Program-made: the position numbers and the translations under genes
Part shown: positions 10,387-22,254 of the stretch, one piece after another
Layout of the letters: each line of letters opens with the position of its first letter
Numbering within the stretch: position 1 is the stretch's first letter
Assembly (NCBI GenBank): GCA_011503125.2
Contig: WWBZ02000062.1
Coordinates: 3,162,001 to 3,226,000, forward strand
DNA from: Botryosphaeria dothidea
Taxonomy: Eukaryota; Ascomycota; Dothideomycetes; Botryosphaeriales; Botryosphaeriaceae
Length of the DNA stretch: 64,000 nt
Direction of reading: 5' to 3'
The notes under the pieces: generated by a model
Told to the model about the DNA's origin: nothing
Seen by the model: the letters and a program-made list of their open reading frames with translations, nothing else
The model's database searches: none

Positions 10387-12223
10387 TCACAGCGCCCACG
10401 CCCCCATTACCACAGTGATAACGATCAGCCCCCAGGAAGACGCTCCCGCCGCCGCAGCTCCGCTTGAATTCCCACCAGAACCCGTCCCATTACCGCTGGT
10501 TCCACTCCCGCTGCCACCGCTGCCCGTCGTCCCATTCGCGGACCGGAGCACGAAACTCGAGTTGACACCGCCAGACGTAACGACGTATTTGCTCTGCAGC
10601 ACCTCCAGCGCGGCAACCTGCTGCCCGAGGCCCCACGTATCGTCGCCAGTACCAGACGGGCTCCCGTTCCCATCGTTGCCATCATTGTCGTCATTGCTAT
10701 CCGAATTTTGGTTCGACGTATCACTCGGATTATCATCAATCGTATCCCAGTCGTCCGGACGGCCGTCGTTATCCGAGTCGTACGTCCCATCCGAGACGCT
10801 ATGGTCTCCCGTACTCGTTGCCGAAGCCGATGACGTCGTCGACGTCGACGACGGAGAGGACGACGACGAGTTCGTCGCCGACGCGTCCCAGCGTCCGCGG
10901 CAACCCGCTCGTGCCGTCTCGCCTGTGCCGTCGGCGACGGTGCAGCGCGCGGCGGCTGCTGCGGCGCTGGCGTTGAGCCCCGGCCACACTTGGTCGTAGG
11001 TGGAAGGCACGTAGAAGGGGATGAGGGTGAGGTAACGCAGGGTGAGGGCGCGGGCGGCGAGCTGGTCGCTGTTGCAGTTGTTGCTGGGGTCGCAGAGCGG
11101 CTCGGTGAGGATGCCGGAGGTGAAGAAGGTCGAGAGGAGGTGGGACAGGTGGGAGTTGGTACGGTTGGTCCATTGGGCGTCCGAGGTCTGCGAGAGAGAG
11201 GAAAGAATTAGCCTTGAGCGAGGAATCGGCAGCGGTCAGGGACCCTGTGGCATGTCTGGAGAGATTGATACCCAGACCACGTCTAGCTTCCGCGACTTCG
11301 AAGACGCGTCTAGGTGATGGCAAGGTAGATTTGACGCAAGACAAAGACGAATGCTTACAAAATTCGCGAGCACGGCACTACCAAAAGCAAAAGATGCGGC
11401 TGAGCGAGACCATTGGTCGCGAGCGACAGAAGTGCAGTTATCATCGGTGTTCACCCCGTTGTAAACAGCGAAGTCATCCCCGATCAAACCAGATTCCCGC
11501 GTCCAATCGTACGTCCGGGTTGCCCAATCAACGTAGGTCTGGTTTCCGGTAAAAGAAGCCAGTCTGGCCGCCAGTTGGAAGAACAAGGCCTGCGAGGCGG
11601 CGTTCTTCCAGTTGTAACCGTCATTGAAGGTGAAGATCTGCCAGCGAAGCCCTCCACCGCAAGTCGAAGTGTCCCAGCGGGCAGCCAGCGTGTTGAAGAC
11701 GTTACGGGCGATGTCCTCCCACGACGCATTTTGGCCATCGGCTTGAGGGAAGTTGCGCTCAGCGGCGGTTAAAGCGGCGAGGCCCCATACAGTTTGGTTG
11801 TCGTTGCCTTCGGATATGGTCTGGTTGGGAACCATGTAATCGTTATCCGGACCCTTCTGTGCTACCAGGGCTGCCTGCGCCTGGTCGTTGTGCGAGCTGT
11901 CGCCTGTCAGGTACCAGTAGTTCACTAGCGAGTCCCAGGCCACTGCCGATTGCCACCAGTTGTAAGGTTTGGGGAAGAGGCCGACGCCTTCATTATCATT
12001 GTTGTAAAAGGTAAAAACACCGTTAGAGACCTGCTTAACGGCGAGGTTGAGGGCGTCTGTAGCGCTGTCAGGGAAAATGATCCATGAGGCTGACTGCAGG
12101 GTTGATTTATTATTCCGGATGACACTGACCAGGATCATCGGTTGGAATGTCGAGCGCCTTTGCATTTGTGACGGCCGCGGCGGTTGCGCCCAGGGCAGCG
12201 CAACACAACGCGTAGCTTAGCAT
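10387..12223 (-). CDS. GH76 family GPI-anchored wall protein (Dfg5/Dcw1-like)
   Basis: Dfg5/Dcw1 proteins act at the plasma membrane and cell wall on the mannan core of GPI anchors and are thought to cross-link GPI proteins to wall glucan. Exon 1 is 12223-12130 (signal peptide M-L-S-Y-A-L-C-C-A-A). Exon 2 ends at 11359 and most likely starts at 12056 (acceptor at 12057; an alternative acceptor at 12090 is also in frame). Exon 3 is 11187-10387. This gives about 530 aa. GH76 landmarks are YNWWQSAVAWDSLVNYWY, WGLAALTAAERNFP, CGGGLRWQIFTFNDGYNWKN and, before the tail, LGQQVAALEVLQS. The C-terminus is a Ser/Asp/Gly-rich linker and a hydrophobic end (SSWGLIVITVVMGAWAL) fitting a GPI signal. The usual GNDDQ motif reads GNDNQ here, so catalytic competence is uncertain. 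The junction of exons 2 and 3 (LANF/TSDAQW) matches the family well. Confidence 0.88.
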
Positions 12224-12289
12224 GATGGCGAGAAAAAAGAGCTTGGAATTTGGGGACAAGTACATCGGTGAGCAGCTCAGGCAGACTTT

Positions 12290-12300
12290 ATTAAATATAG
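12290..12300 (-). promoter_or_regulatory. TATA-like element upstream of the GH76 gene
   Basis: On the minus strand this reads CTATATTTAAT, about 70 bp upstream of the ATG at 12223, a plausible distance for a fungal TATA box. No other core element is clear. Confidence 0.4.
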
Positions 12301-15300
12301 CCCTGGCGCTCTGCAGGCACCGATTCAGCCCCCGGCATGCCGTATGACGCGGGGGAAGCGCCGGTCGGATCCTTCAGGTGGCTGAGGGGTAAGATTCAAT
12401 GGGTCACGCTGGACGCTGTGTTGTTCGCGAAGAGTACGAGTGGAGTGACGAAATGTGTGTTCCTGGATGCCGGCTGCCGCTTAAGGCTTACTCCCGCCAA
12501 GCCACCCCGCTCGAGGTCCCCCGTCCCGAATTGCCAACCTTCTTCCCGCCCGGCAACCAATGAGTGTGGTTGGAGCATTTCTGAAACTTGGAGGCAGAGG
12601 TTGCACGCGCTGCTGTGTTAGGGGATGGACGCGCGGTCTTTGCGGGGGATCAACGATCCGCGCATGTACATGGTGTTGACTTGCGAGGTCATCCGTTCCC
12701 TCCTCCTTCTCCCAGATTGCCTCTTTCGGCAGGTTTTGCCCATTCATCCTGGTCTGTGACGTTGGCAAGAGATCTGGTGGCTGCCTTCGCTAATGCGCGT
12801 TGCTCCGACTACATGTTGTCCTGCAAGGACAGCTTCATCACGTTGCAAAGAACGTGTGTCGATCTCCTGCCAGGCCGTGAACTATCGTGTAGACTTTGAA
12901 TGCGAGAGCTTCGACCACGCAGAGTTACTTTGCTTTTCCGATGGTGATCAAGGTTATTTATAGCCTTTTGAGCACGGGTCTTGTTTCGCTTCGCCCAACA
13001 CGAATCCTTCGAAAGACAGTGAGTTCTTCCGTGGCGCAATGATTTAGCTAAAATGTCCTGCATTTTTCCGGCTTCAAACAGTCGCTGTTTTTAGTTTCAA
13101 AAGCTCAGCATATGTTATTTCCTCAAGGGTCTGGGGCTCACCGCGGACATGCACAGGCAGCAGGCAGCTTCGGAATTGCATTAAGGTGCGTAACCATCGA
13201 ATCTTGATGCGCCGCTACTTGGACGCACATCATACATGGATGTTGCGTGTTCCGGCTCCAAGCAAGGCTAAGTACCACCGCATGTTTCGAGTTGACCTCT
13301 CGCCCCCGCAACTGAGGCTGCAGGCCTGTCTCCCACCCTTTGCTATGGTTGTATGCGATACATAAGAAGATCGGATTGTTTGCGTCATTTGCATTTACGA
13401 AGCGTGAGAGCTTAGCCTCTGCTGCAACTTGCATGCAACTCCCAACAGGAGGAGCTCTCGGGATCCCATGAAAGGTTATCTTGATCGGGACAGAACTTCA
13501 CCTTTGACTTTGGTCTACTCAGCATTGCCAATGCTACTATCCCAGCATATCATTGCCCTGTTGTGCCAGTGTGGCTGCTTGTGTAATGAGGCTGTCGGAT
13601 GTCAATCACGCTGAGGGCTACGTGCTGTGTCAAATATTTCGGTGCACCATCCGCCATCTGAAGATCAGTGTTGCCATTTTCTGAAGCTCAATTGTGTGTA
13701 GCCTTTTCATCCAACTTCTAGCGGGGGAAAAGTATGTTGCAAGCTTTCCGTATTCTATCCGTAACACTAATGACGTGCTGTCCCAGCAAATGGTCGGAAC
13801 AGCCGTCAGAATAATCAACTTGATAGAAAATTGAAGAGCTATAGCAGAACAAGCGGCAAGATTCGACGGAGTTGCCGGTCAGGAAAGGTAATTTCTATAA
13901 GCTTATATTCTCACGATGGATGCTCAATTTGGCTTTACTTTTTCCTTCCTTGAGTCGCAAGACGTCACCATCAACTGGATCCTAGACGATCATTCGTCGA
14001 GGCTGTGATAATAACTGTGAATTTTCTGCTCACATTTGAAATTCATGCTGCGCTCTGTGCAAAATATAATTGAGCCGAAAGAGGGCGTCCGCAATTGGGC
14101 ATGGAGCACCAGAGCCCGATTAATAAAAGGCTGCAGGACAGAGATACTCCGGGAATTGCTCAGGTAAGACAACCACCGCGCATAATCATTTGAACGCCAA
14201 GAATATTAGGCCGGACCGAGCTCATATCCTACATCTGCAGAGAGATGAAATGACTTCAAAGATACTGGAGCTGAACCCGAGGCTGTGCTGGGGACTACCA
14301 GCTAGCGGAGCATTGATTCTGCTGTCTAACGTAACAAGGAAAGAGACAAAGAAAAATTTGAGGCAGAGCGCTTAGCGGCTATCTCCGCCATTCTTGGTCG
14401 ACCGAACAAAAAGTATTACGCCGGTGGGTCTGCCGGGAGCAAAAGAAACTCATCGAAGATTCTGGCCGGTCAACTATTTTGACCCGCGGAGAAAGGAAAT
14501 AGGACCAGAGACGGTCGCATATTTGGGCTGGTGCGTTGATTATGAACCACGTGAAAGCGAGCGCCTGGTCTGGAACAAAGGGAAACGACAAAGAAACGAG
14601 GAGTTGGGTCGTGCTCTTGGCTGTAAGTTAGGCAGGCAAGCGATAAGCATGGGAAAGTGGAGCGATAATGATGGGAAATTGAGGAAAGCCGGTCTCGCAA
14701 ACACGCGGGCAAATTGCTTTCCCCGCCGCGCCCGTCATCATGACATGACTAGGAGAGAAGCTTAGTGAGTTCGGATGAAGTGGTCCGGAATGTGGCTGGC
14801 TTTCAAAATCGCTCCAGCATGACTATGGTGTTCTGCTTACTTCCGAGTCTTTCCACAGTGAGCGCTGCAAAGTGCTCATGAGAAGATGGAGCAGATGCAT
14901 TCACACGCCTCATGTAGGATTTGATGGGTGAGAACGCCAGTGTTTGCGCTGCTTTACCCTTCGATTTAGATAAGTCCCGAAATCTTACGTGAGACGGCTC
15001 GAGGAACTCGAAGCGCGGAACTGATCCCACCGACGGACTGAATGACCAACTAGGAATTGAGCTCCCGCGCGATCCGAACTTCCTTGAGATCCCTGAGAAT
15101 ACTATGCTACTTTCAAACCCGCAAGACGCTGGCAGGGACAGCCGATGCGATTCTGGGGTTCATTGAGGCATTTAAATTTGCCATTAACCGGATGAAGGTT
15201 GGTTGTCCGAAAGTAAGTCCTTGAGATGATTGTGTCAAGGGTGGTTTTGCGTGCCCTTTCGCTCAATCCGTCCTTCAGAACATATCCGACCATTCACTGA

Positions 15301-17500
15301 TAATATTCTTCGTCGCTTGCTTCATCTACCTATTGTTGCGGTGAGGAGATGGCGTGCCTTACCTGACGCTAAGGATTGTGCGTCTGCAGCTTCCAGCCGA
15401 TGTCAATACTGCAGGGGATGGGGCAAACCCAGCTGCTATTACTGCCGGAGTACGCCTGAACAATACGGCTTTGGAGGATTGCTTTGAAGTAACTTCCTCT
15501 AATTCACGGAGTCATCCCCTTTTGAACTCGCCTCTAATCATGTTTTCTTAGACCCCAAATCTCCGAGACGTTAGATGTTCAGGAGCCGGTCGATGGCATA
15601 CTGAATCCCGCCAGCCGGTTTCCAGACCAGGGGCTCCCGTGCGGGCGGAACGTCAACTGGGCAAAGCGTGGTCTGGAAAATGGGCCGAGGATTCCGATTG
15701 GCTGACAAAAGGGACAGATACCAGGGGCATGATCACGATGACGGCTCACTGTGCGAGATCTTCCCAGATATCCACGATGAGGGAATGGGGTGGCGCATGC
15801 AATTCCCATCCTCCACGCGACGTTGCATCTTATGCACAAGGAGATGATGATCCAAGGCGCCGATGGGGTATACCTCCGAACAGCAGTGACTCAGGACTGT
15901 GACTTATCCTCAAAATGAACGTGCCGCATGGCCACCACGGCGCAGCGGGTGGCTCCGCTATGGTTTGTTGAGGCGAAGCGACGGGTTCAAGATGCCATAG
16001 GGTATATGGCCACGTAGTCAATGAGCTCGGAGGTCTGAAATGGAAGGGGTCATTCGGCGGGATAAAACGTAACGCGAAAGGCTCGTTGGCATCGGATTTG
16101 GCAGTGCGATCGATCTTTGATCCTCAAGACTATACTGAAAAAGACAACTTGGGAGAACAGAGCGAGCAATGATGGGCCGTTCTGGCCCACAGGGGCAGCA
16201 GCATAACATGCTGACACACCAAGGGCCTGAGACAATAGGGCCGATTAATGCAATGCTTTGGCGAAGATATCCAACGGTGCAATGGTGTTGGTGGCTGGCG
16301 GGTAGGCAGGCACGGCGGCAGAGGGGCCGTGGCTCCAAGTTATAGCAGCAGGGAAGTTTTCTGGTAGAATCGACGGCATTCAACACTGTGCTCGTGGGCA
16401 GCGGTGACGGATAAGGGAAGGGGTCGAAGTCAATGGCAGACCAGGATGTTCATCGTACGATTGCCGTCTTGTCTCTGCGCTGAGAGGCTGCAGCAGCTTC
16501 TGCCCGGGCTCATCGAGATCGAATGCGAAGTCACGGAACCCGCGCGCTTCGGCCTGCCCGGCGAGGGGGGTATGCTTTGCACGGTGGGCCTGGCGCTGCC
16601 CTTCCTGCACTCCGCGGAGCACAGGCTCAGAAGGGTCGAGGTCAATGGGCTGCGCAGGGCCGAGAAGGGAAGAGCTGTAGAGGCTTGAGAGTCAGGACAC
16701 AGGCCAAGCTTGTCGCGAACAAGGGTCTAAGTGATGGCAAAGTGGATCTCGTGATGGGAAAGTGAGCGATGGCGATCGGACTTCACGTGCGTATCGACGC
16801 GTTGGCTTGAGTGTGAGTGGTCGCGGAGAAGGGCAGCGAGTCGGCGGCGGGCACTTGGACCCACGCGCCTGCAAGCCGGGCGGAGCAACAACCGCCCGCA
16901 ACTTTCAACGGCGAGTGCTGCGCAGAGGCGGCGTCCCAAGAGACTTTTCTGCCTACTACGCCCTGCCCGTTGCCCGACGCTAACCCACCTCTGTGACGCA
17001 CCGTTTCATGTATCTAATCGCCAGCCCGCCCGCCTGAGCCATCCCAGCCCAGGCTCCCGCACCCACGACAAAAGACATCATCGCGAGCCTTATTCAGCCC
17101 CCCCGCGACCCTCTGCCTGCCCTGCACCGCGCCGCCAACGCAAACCACCCCAGCGCCCTTGAGGCAACACCAACCTCACAATCGCCCTCTTTATCCGCGA
17201 CCCTTTGACCTGTGGAAACGCCTGCAATTGACGAGCCGCTTCCAACAACCCACGCAACCCTACAAGACTGTCGTCGCCGCCACCTCTTTCACTCACCCAG
17301 GACCGAACACCACAACCCTCCGCGCTCCGCCTCCCGTCCAAGCTCACCGCCCAAGATTTTTCTGCCGTCCTGCGTTGGAACAACACTGTCTGATAGGCGC
17401 GCAGCGCTGGCTTTTCACCTCTGACTCGGCCCGGCTCTGGGCCTCGACCTTGCTGGGCACCGCAGTGCGTAGCTGCCTCCAGAGCGACGCAGGTTCTTCG
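12301..17500. other. Gene-poor stretch of about 5 kb
   Basis: I find no supported gene. Open frames are all under 130 codons, mostly overlap on both strands and show no domains, signal peptides or consistent splice links. There are no long direct or inverted repeats that I can see by eye, and no transposase or reverse transcriptase motifs. The last 400 bp (about 17050-17500) become C-rich and pyrimidine-biased and look like the HSF1 promoter and 5' UTR. That leader holds a 9-codon upstream ORF (ATG 17008, TGA 17035-17037), if it is transcribed. Confidence 0.5.
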
Positions 17501-19860
17501 ATGCGAAGAGCCATCCCAACTCGCAAGCGACCGGCCCCCGGCGCTTCCCCGATGGTGAATAATCAGGCTTCAGCGGGCGGTGGCATGGGCTTGACTCCAC
17601 AATCGCAAGACCCGCAGCCCTACCCCAATGACCAATTCTTGTGGAACGATCCTGCCATGAACGGCGTGCCTGCCTACAACGACCCAGCCTTGTACGATCC
17701 AAACATCATGGGCGGCATCCAGAATGGAGGTGTGCCTTACGTCAACGGCCAGCGGGTCCCGACGGACCAGGTGCCGAGCAACCAGCTCGTCCGCCGCAGC
17801 ACCAACCACCAGCTCACTTCCCGCGACTACGGTGGATATGGAAATGTCAGCCAGAATGGATGGGAGAACGAGGACGACGAAGACTTGGAGGCTATGGCTT
17901 TGAGGGCTCGTAAGGAAGCGCAGGCCAAGAGGAAGCAAATTCCACCGTTTGTCCAAAAGCTGAGCAGGTAAGCCTCCCCGCCCTCTCTTGCGGAACAAAA
18001 GCGTTTGGATATGGTACTGACACAAATCGAAGTTTCCTGGACAACTCGAATCACACTGACCTCATCCGATGGTCTGACGACGGTAACTCGTTCATCGTCC
18101 TGGACGAGGACGAATTTGCGAAAACCCTGATTCCCGAGCTCTTCAAGCACAACAATTACGCTTCATTCGTGCGACAGCTGAATATGTACGGTTTCCACAA
18201 AAAGGTTGGCTTGTCAGATAATTCCATGAAGCAAGCCGAACGTCGCGACAAGAAGACTCCGAGCGAGTATTTCAACAAGTACTTCAAGCGCGGCAGGCCT
18301 GAGCTTCTTTGGCTTATTCAAAAGCCGAAGAACCCGCAATCGAATTCGAAGAGGAAGAGGGAAGATGACAAAAAGCAGGACAGTGATGATGAGGCTAGAA
18401 AGGATGCCGATGTGAATGGAATGGACAGCGCTGCCAAGGACATGCAGCTCATCTCCAAATCGGACTACAATACCATGCGCAACGAAATTCGCCAGCTTCA
18501 ACAGCAACAGAAGCTGATTTCCGGCATTATTCAGCAGATGCGCCGCCAGAACGAGCAGTGGTACCAGCAGGCCAGTCAGTTTCAGAAGATGCATGAGCGC
18601 CACGAGAGCTCCATCAACGCAATCCTGACCTTTCTCGCAACTTTCTACAACCGCAGCCTGGAAGGCCAAAATGGCGTCAACATGAACCTGGCAGACATGT
18701 TTCCTTCTACCCTCTCTCAAAACAACCCGAACCAAGGCAGTGTCGTCGACATGGGTGATTATCAAGACGTGGACATGTCAAAAAAATCTCCGGGGCCCCG
18801 TCCCAACAAACGGCCTCTGGCTTTGCTGCCTCCACCCACGGCAAGAGAAGCCAAGTCTCCAAGCCCGCGCGTTTCCACCCAGGGTACTGAATCACCCCAA
18901 CCGTCGAGCGTGAATTCTAAAGATCACCGACGCTCTCAAAGTTTCCATGCGCCGCAACAACGGACGCCAAGGCCTCGCAACCTGAGCACCAGCCCAAAAG
19001 GCCAGCTTGAGCACAACTTCACATCAGCCACGCCCAGCCCGGCCATCAAGTCCGAGGCTTCTCCGGCGGTACCGATCCCGGAGAACTCCGAGGACATGAT
19101 GTCTGTAATCAATTCAGTCAACGCTCATACGAACAACGGGAGTTCAGGACCGCAATTCGACTTCCCTGCCGCCCTGTCTCACTACCAGACAGCCGATGGT
19201 AACAGTCCGCTTACTCAGCAGCAACGCGAAGACATGCTGTCTCTGATGAACGCAGCCACCCCTACCATGAATGGGGACACGAATGGAGGGAACAACGCCT
19301 TGATCAACCCTCAACCACCTCCCATGCCGACACTTGAACATTTCGGCGCTCATCAAGAGCAGCTCGATATGTTGCAACGCCTACAAGAGGAGCAAGCGGC
19401 TCGTGTAGCTAATCTCTCTGATCGGCTAGCACCTATTAGTCCCGGTGGTTCCATTCCAGGTCTATCGCAATATCCGAACTATAGCAGTCAAGCAAATAAT
19501 CCACCTAGTGATTTTGACCTTGACACATTCATCCACACGGACGGTCCTGATCACTACTTTTCGGAGGCTGCGCCTGCTGCTACCACTGTCAACGATGATA
19601 CTAACATGACATCGATACCCGCCGACAGTAACTTCGACTTTGATTTCAGCAACGTTGACAACAACGTGAGCTTCTCGCCCCCAAATGCAGCTCATCATAG
19701 TCTGTTTGGCAACGACGGCGCCAGCGACGAGGCAGAAAACGGCGGCGGGCGTATTCTCGAGAGTATGTCAAGTAGTGGACCCAACAGCCCGATCGGGATT
19801 GGTGAAGAGCTGTCTACTACCGAACCAAAGTCCCCTCGCAAGAAAAGGAAGACCGGCTGA
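17501..19860 (+). CDS. HSF1: Heat shock transcription factor
   Basis: This trimeric activator binds heat shock elements and drives chaperone genes; it acts in the nucleus. Two exons, 17501-17967 and 18033-19860, give 764 aa. The DNA-binding domain spans about residues 147-255: it starts IPPFVQKLS, is split by the 65-nt intron, and contains FKHNNYASFVRQLNMYGFHK, the recognition-helix signature. A coiled-coil HR-A/B trimerisation region follows at about 295-365 (NEIRQLQQQQKLISG onward, Gln- and Leu-rich). The rest is Ser/Pro/Asn-rich activation sequence with acidic-aromatic patches such as SNFDFDFSNVDNN, ending in a basic SPRKKRKTG, possibly a nuclear signal. The start at 17501 gives RRAIPTRKRPAPGASP, which resembles HSF N-termini of related fungi. 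The same frame stays open about 340 bases further upstream but without an ATG. Confidence 0.95.
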
Positions 19861-21237
19861 GCCTCAGCGAGCTTACATGCACGGCCATTCGTTCTTGTTC
19901 ATGATTACGAATAGCAACAGTTTTGGTTTTGGGCGGTACTCTCTTTTCGGCAATTCTGGACACGAAGATCGGCGTAAATGGGCGTAGAACGAACACTTGG
20001 GATAAGTTATCATGGAAGGCAACCATTGCCCAACTGGAGTACGTGGCTTTGAGGTTTCTTCTTTCAGTTCGAGGGAACCACTGTTACTGTTTCTGAATTT
20101 GGTTTACTCGGATGGTAATTTCTCTTCTGAGGGGCGTATTATCGGTATCTCCCTTTGAAGTGATTTGGAGAACGACGCTTTCCTCTTCGGGGACGATCGA
20201 AAAAGATAGCTTGCAGTTGATTTTCAGGCGAGGTTCAACTTTCATTGGCAAAGCGGATGAAATTCAAACAAAAAGAAAGCTCTCAAGACACGATTTCCCC
20301 CTTTTCTCACTACATAAAACTATACTCTCTCGATGGCAGAAAAAGACCAGGTATTTTCCTTCTCGAACTCCTCAGTCCGCCTCCTCCCACTTTCTTCTCT
20401 CTTTTTTCTCGTAAATTGTTTAGTGTTTTGGTGGTATTCTCTTTTTCAGAATTTCCTCGTTGGTCTTTTCTCTTCTTCCACAGGTGGGAGGAGTGCTGCC
20501 TCATGAGTTTGAGTAATATCGTACTCCATCTCGACATGGCGAACGAAAATGGTTTTCCTTACAACAGAATCAGACCAGGTATCACGGCCTGTCGCTTGAA
20601 TCAAACCAGGTATTTTTTTTTTTTGGTTGGAGAGTATCTTGCATTCGGAGAAAAAGAACAGAGACAACGGGGAAAAAAAGTAACCGTCAAATGAAGGGGT
20701 CAACGGACATGGGAGCCAATCCGAGGGTTCTTTGGATGCCAGGCTGCAGTTGCGCGAAGGTATCAGCGCTGGGCTTGATGTTGGCTGCTTATTTCTTTTT
20801 GCCCCGGGTGTGCTTTTGCTTTCTCCTTTTCTTCGAATTGTTCGATGAGGGGGCTCATATTTCTTTTCGTCTTTCTCACCGTCGTTTACGGATCTAAGGT
20901 AGAGAAAATATGACCCTTTATTGCTCTCCACAACTTTGAGGCTCATGTATGGGCTGTCCTGGTGATTTGTGAGCGACATTGGTGGTTATCCTTCCGCAAG
21001 AAATCCTGAGCGATCAATGGGTCTGAGGTGCGATGCGTAAGTAACACTCTGGCACGTATCTCGGGTTCAAAAAAAAAAAGGGTGTTCATTCTCAGGGGTA
21101 AACAAAGCGCTAAATAACGAGGGAGCCAGGCCACGACAATTCAAGGGGGAAAAAGCCTCATCAACTCCCGCCGGTTCCCTTTTTCCCGGCCAAAGCGAGG
21201 AGGGCCGAACAACACACTACAGCTCCTCCCGACGCCA
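19861..21237. other. Intergenic between HSF1 and the hydrolase gene (convergent)
   Basis: This should contain the 3' UTRs of HSF1 (+) and the hydrolase gene (-). It has several A and T homopolymer runs (T run near 20611, A run near 21068). The 150-180-codon frames at 20245-20694 and 20446-20979 lie on opposite strands of this low-complexity sequence and are not convincing. Confidence 0.45.
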
Positions 21238-22148
21238 TCACAACTTGCCCACCTCCTCGCCACACGCCCTCCTCACCGCCCCGGCCATCCACTCCGGCAC
21301 GCTCAAGAACGGACTGTGGCTCGCCCCGACCCGCTCGACCGCGTCGACCTTGCCCTCCGGATCCCGCCGCACCGCCGCGACCCGGGCCTCCTGCAGCGCG
21401 GCGGCCGAGGCGCGGTCGCCTTCGCACACGATGTACGTCGTCGGCACGCGCTTCCACGGCGGCGGGCGGGCGAGCGTGGAGCGGAAGGTGGCGAGCGAGT
21501 GCGGGCGGAGGGCGGAGGCGGAGACGTCGGCGAGCGGGGCGGGGACGTCGTGGTAGAAGGTGTTGAGCGGGTTGGAGGGGAGGGCGGTGTCGGTTTCCTG
21601 TGTGTATGTGGGGGTTTTGTTAGGGGTTGGGCGTGTTGGCGAGGGAGGGAGGGGGGACGCTTACGGAGTCGATGACGATCCAGGGTGAGGGCTTATTCCC
21701 AGTGTGCTCGAGGAGGGATTGGCCGACGTCGCCGATGAAGGCGGCGAGGTAGATCAGCCGGATCACGCCGCCGGGCTGACCTAAGGACTGGCGGGTGGGG
21801 AGGTCGAGGTCGTGGATGGCGTCTTGGGTGGGGAGACCACCGTAGGAGTGTGCCAGGATGACGACCGGGTTGCCGTTGGGGCCGATCTTGAGATGGGGTT
21901 TGCGTGTTTTAGATGCTGTTCTCGTATGGAACGATGGTAGTGGGCTTTCTTACTGCGGTTTCGACGACGGAGCGGATGGCAGCGACGTCAGGATCCCAAT
22001 TCGCAAGGGCTGGAGAGGCACCGACTGAAGGCAGAGTAACGGGATGGACTGCATAGCCTGCTGATTCGAGGAGAGCGATTGTTGGAGCGAAATGGGCAGG
22101 AGAATGCCAGGCTCCAGGGACAATGACGATGGATGGTTTGGGAGCCAT
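21238..22148 (-). CDS. Alpha/beta hydrolase (AB hydrolase_6 type)
   Basis: This is a small soluble serine hydrolase of unknown substrate; relatives include fungal esterase-like and salicylate-esterase-like proteins. Three exons, 22148-21954, 21886-21665 and 21597-21238, give 258 aa. The N-terminus has the first beta strand and oxyanion loop (IVIVPGAWHSPAHF). The nucleophile elbow is LAHSYGG with Ser79. The acid is probably in the segment VCEGDRAS (Asp near 200) and the base is His near 233 in VGASHSPFLSVPEW. Both intron junctions restore one frame. There is no signal peptide, so it is probably cytosolic. The gene is GC-rich in its last exon, producing several spurious opposite-strand frames. 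Confidence 0.88.
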
Positions 22149-22246
22149 TGTCGAGGAAAGGAAAATGTGCTGATCACTTATGAATGCAACTTGTAAGAAC
22201 TGAATCAAGTTGAATTATTGTGGCCAAGAAAAGTGAAACTAGGAGG

Positions 22247-22254
22247 ATATATAA
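22247..22254 (-). promoter_or_regulatory. TATA box of the hydrolase gene
   Basis: On the minus strand the sequence reads TTTATATA, about 100 bp upstream of the ATG at 22148. The position fits a fungal TATA element. Confidence 0.4.

Noticed and set aside
20446..20979. 177-codon minus frame downstream of HSF1
   Set aside because: Sits in A/T homopolymer-rich convergent 3' sequence, and its product is low-complexity.
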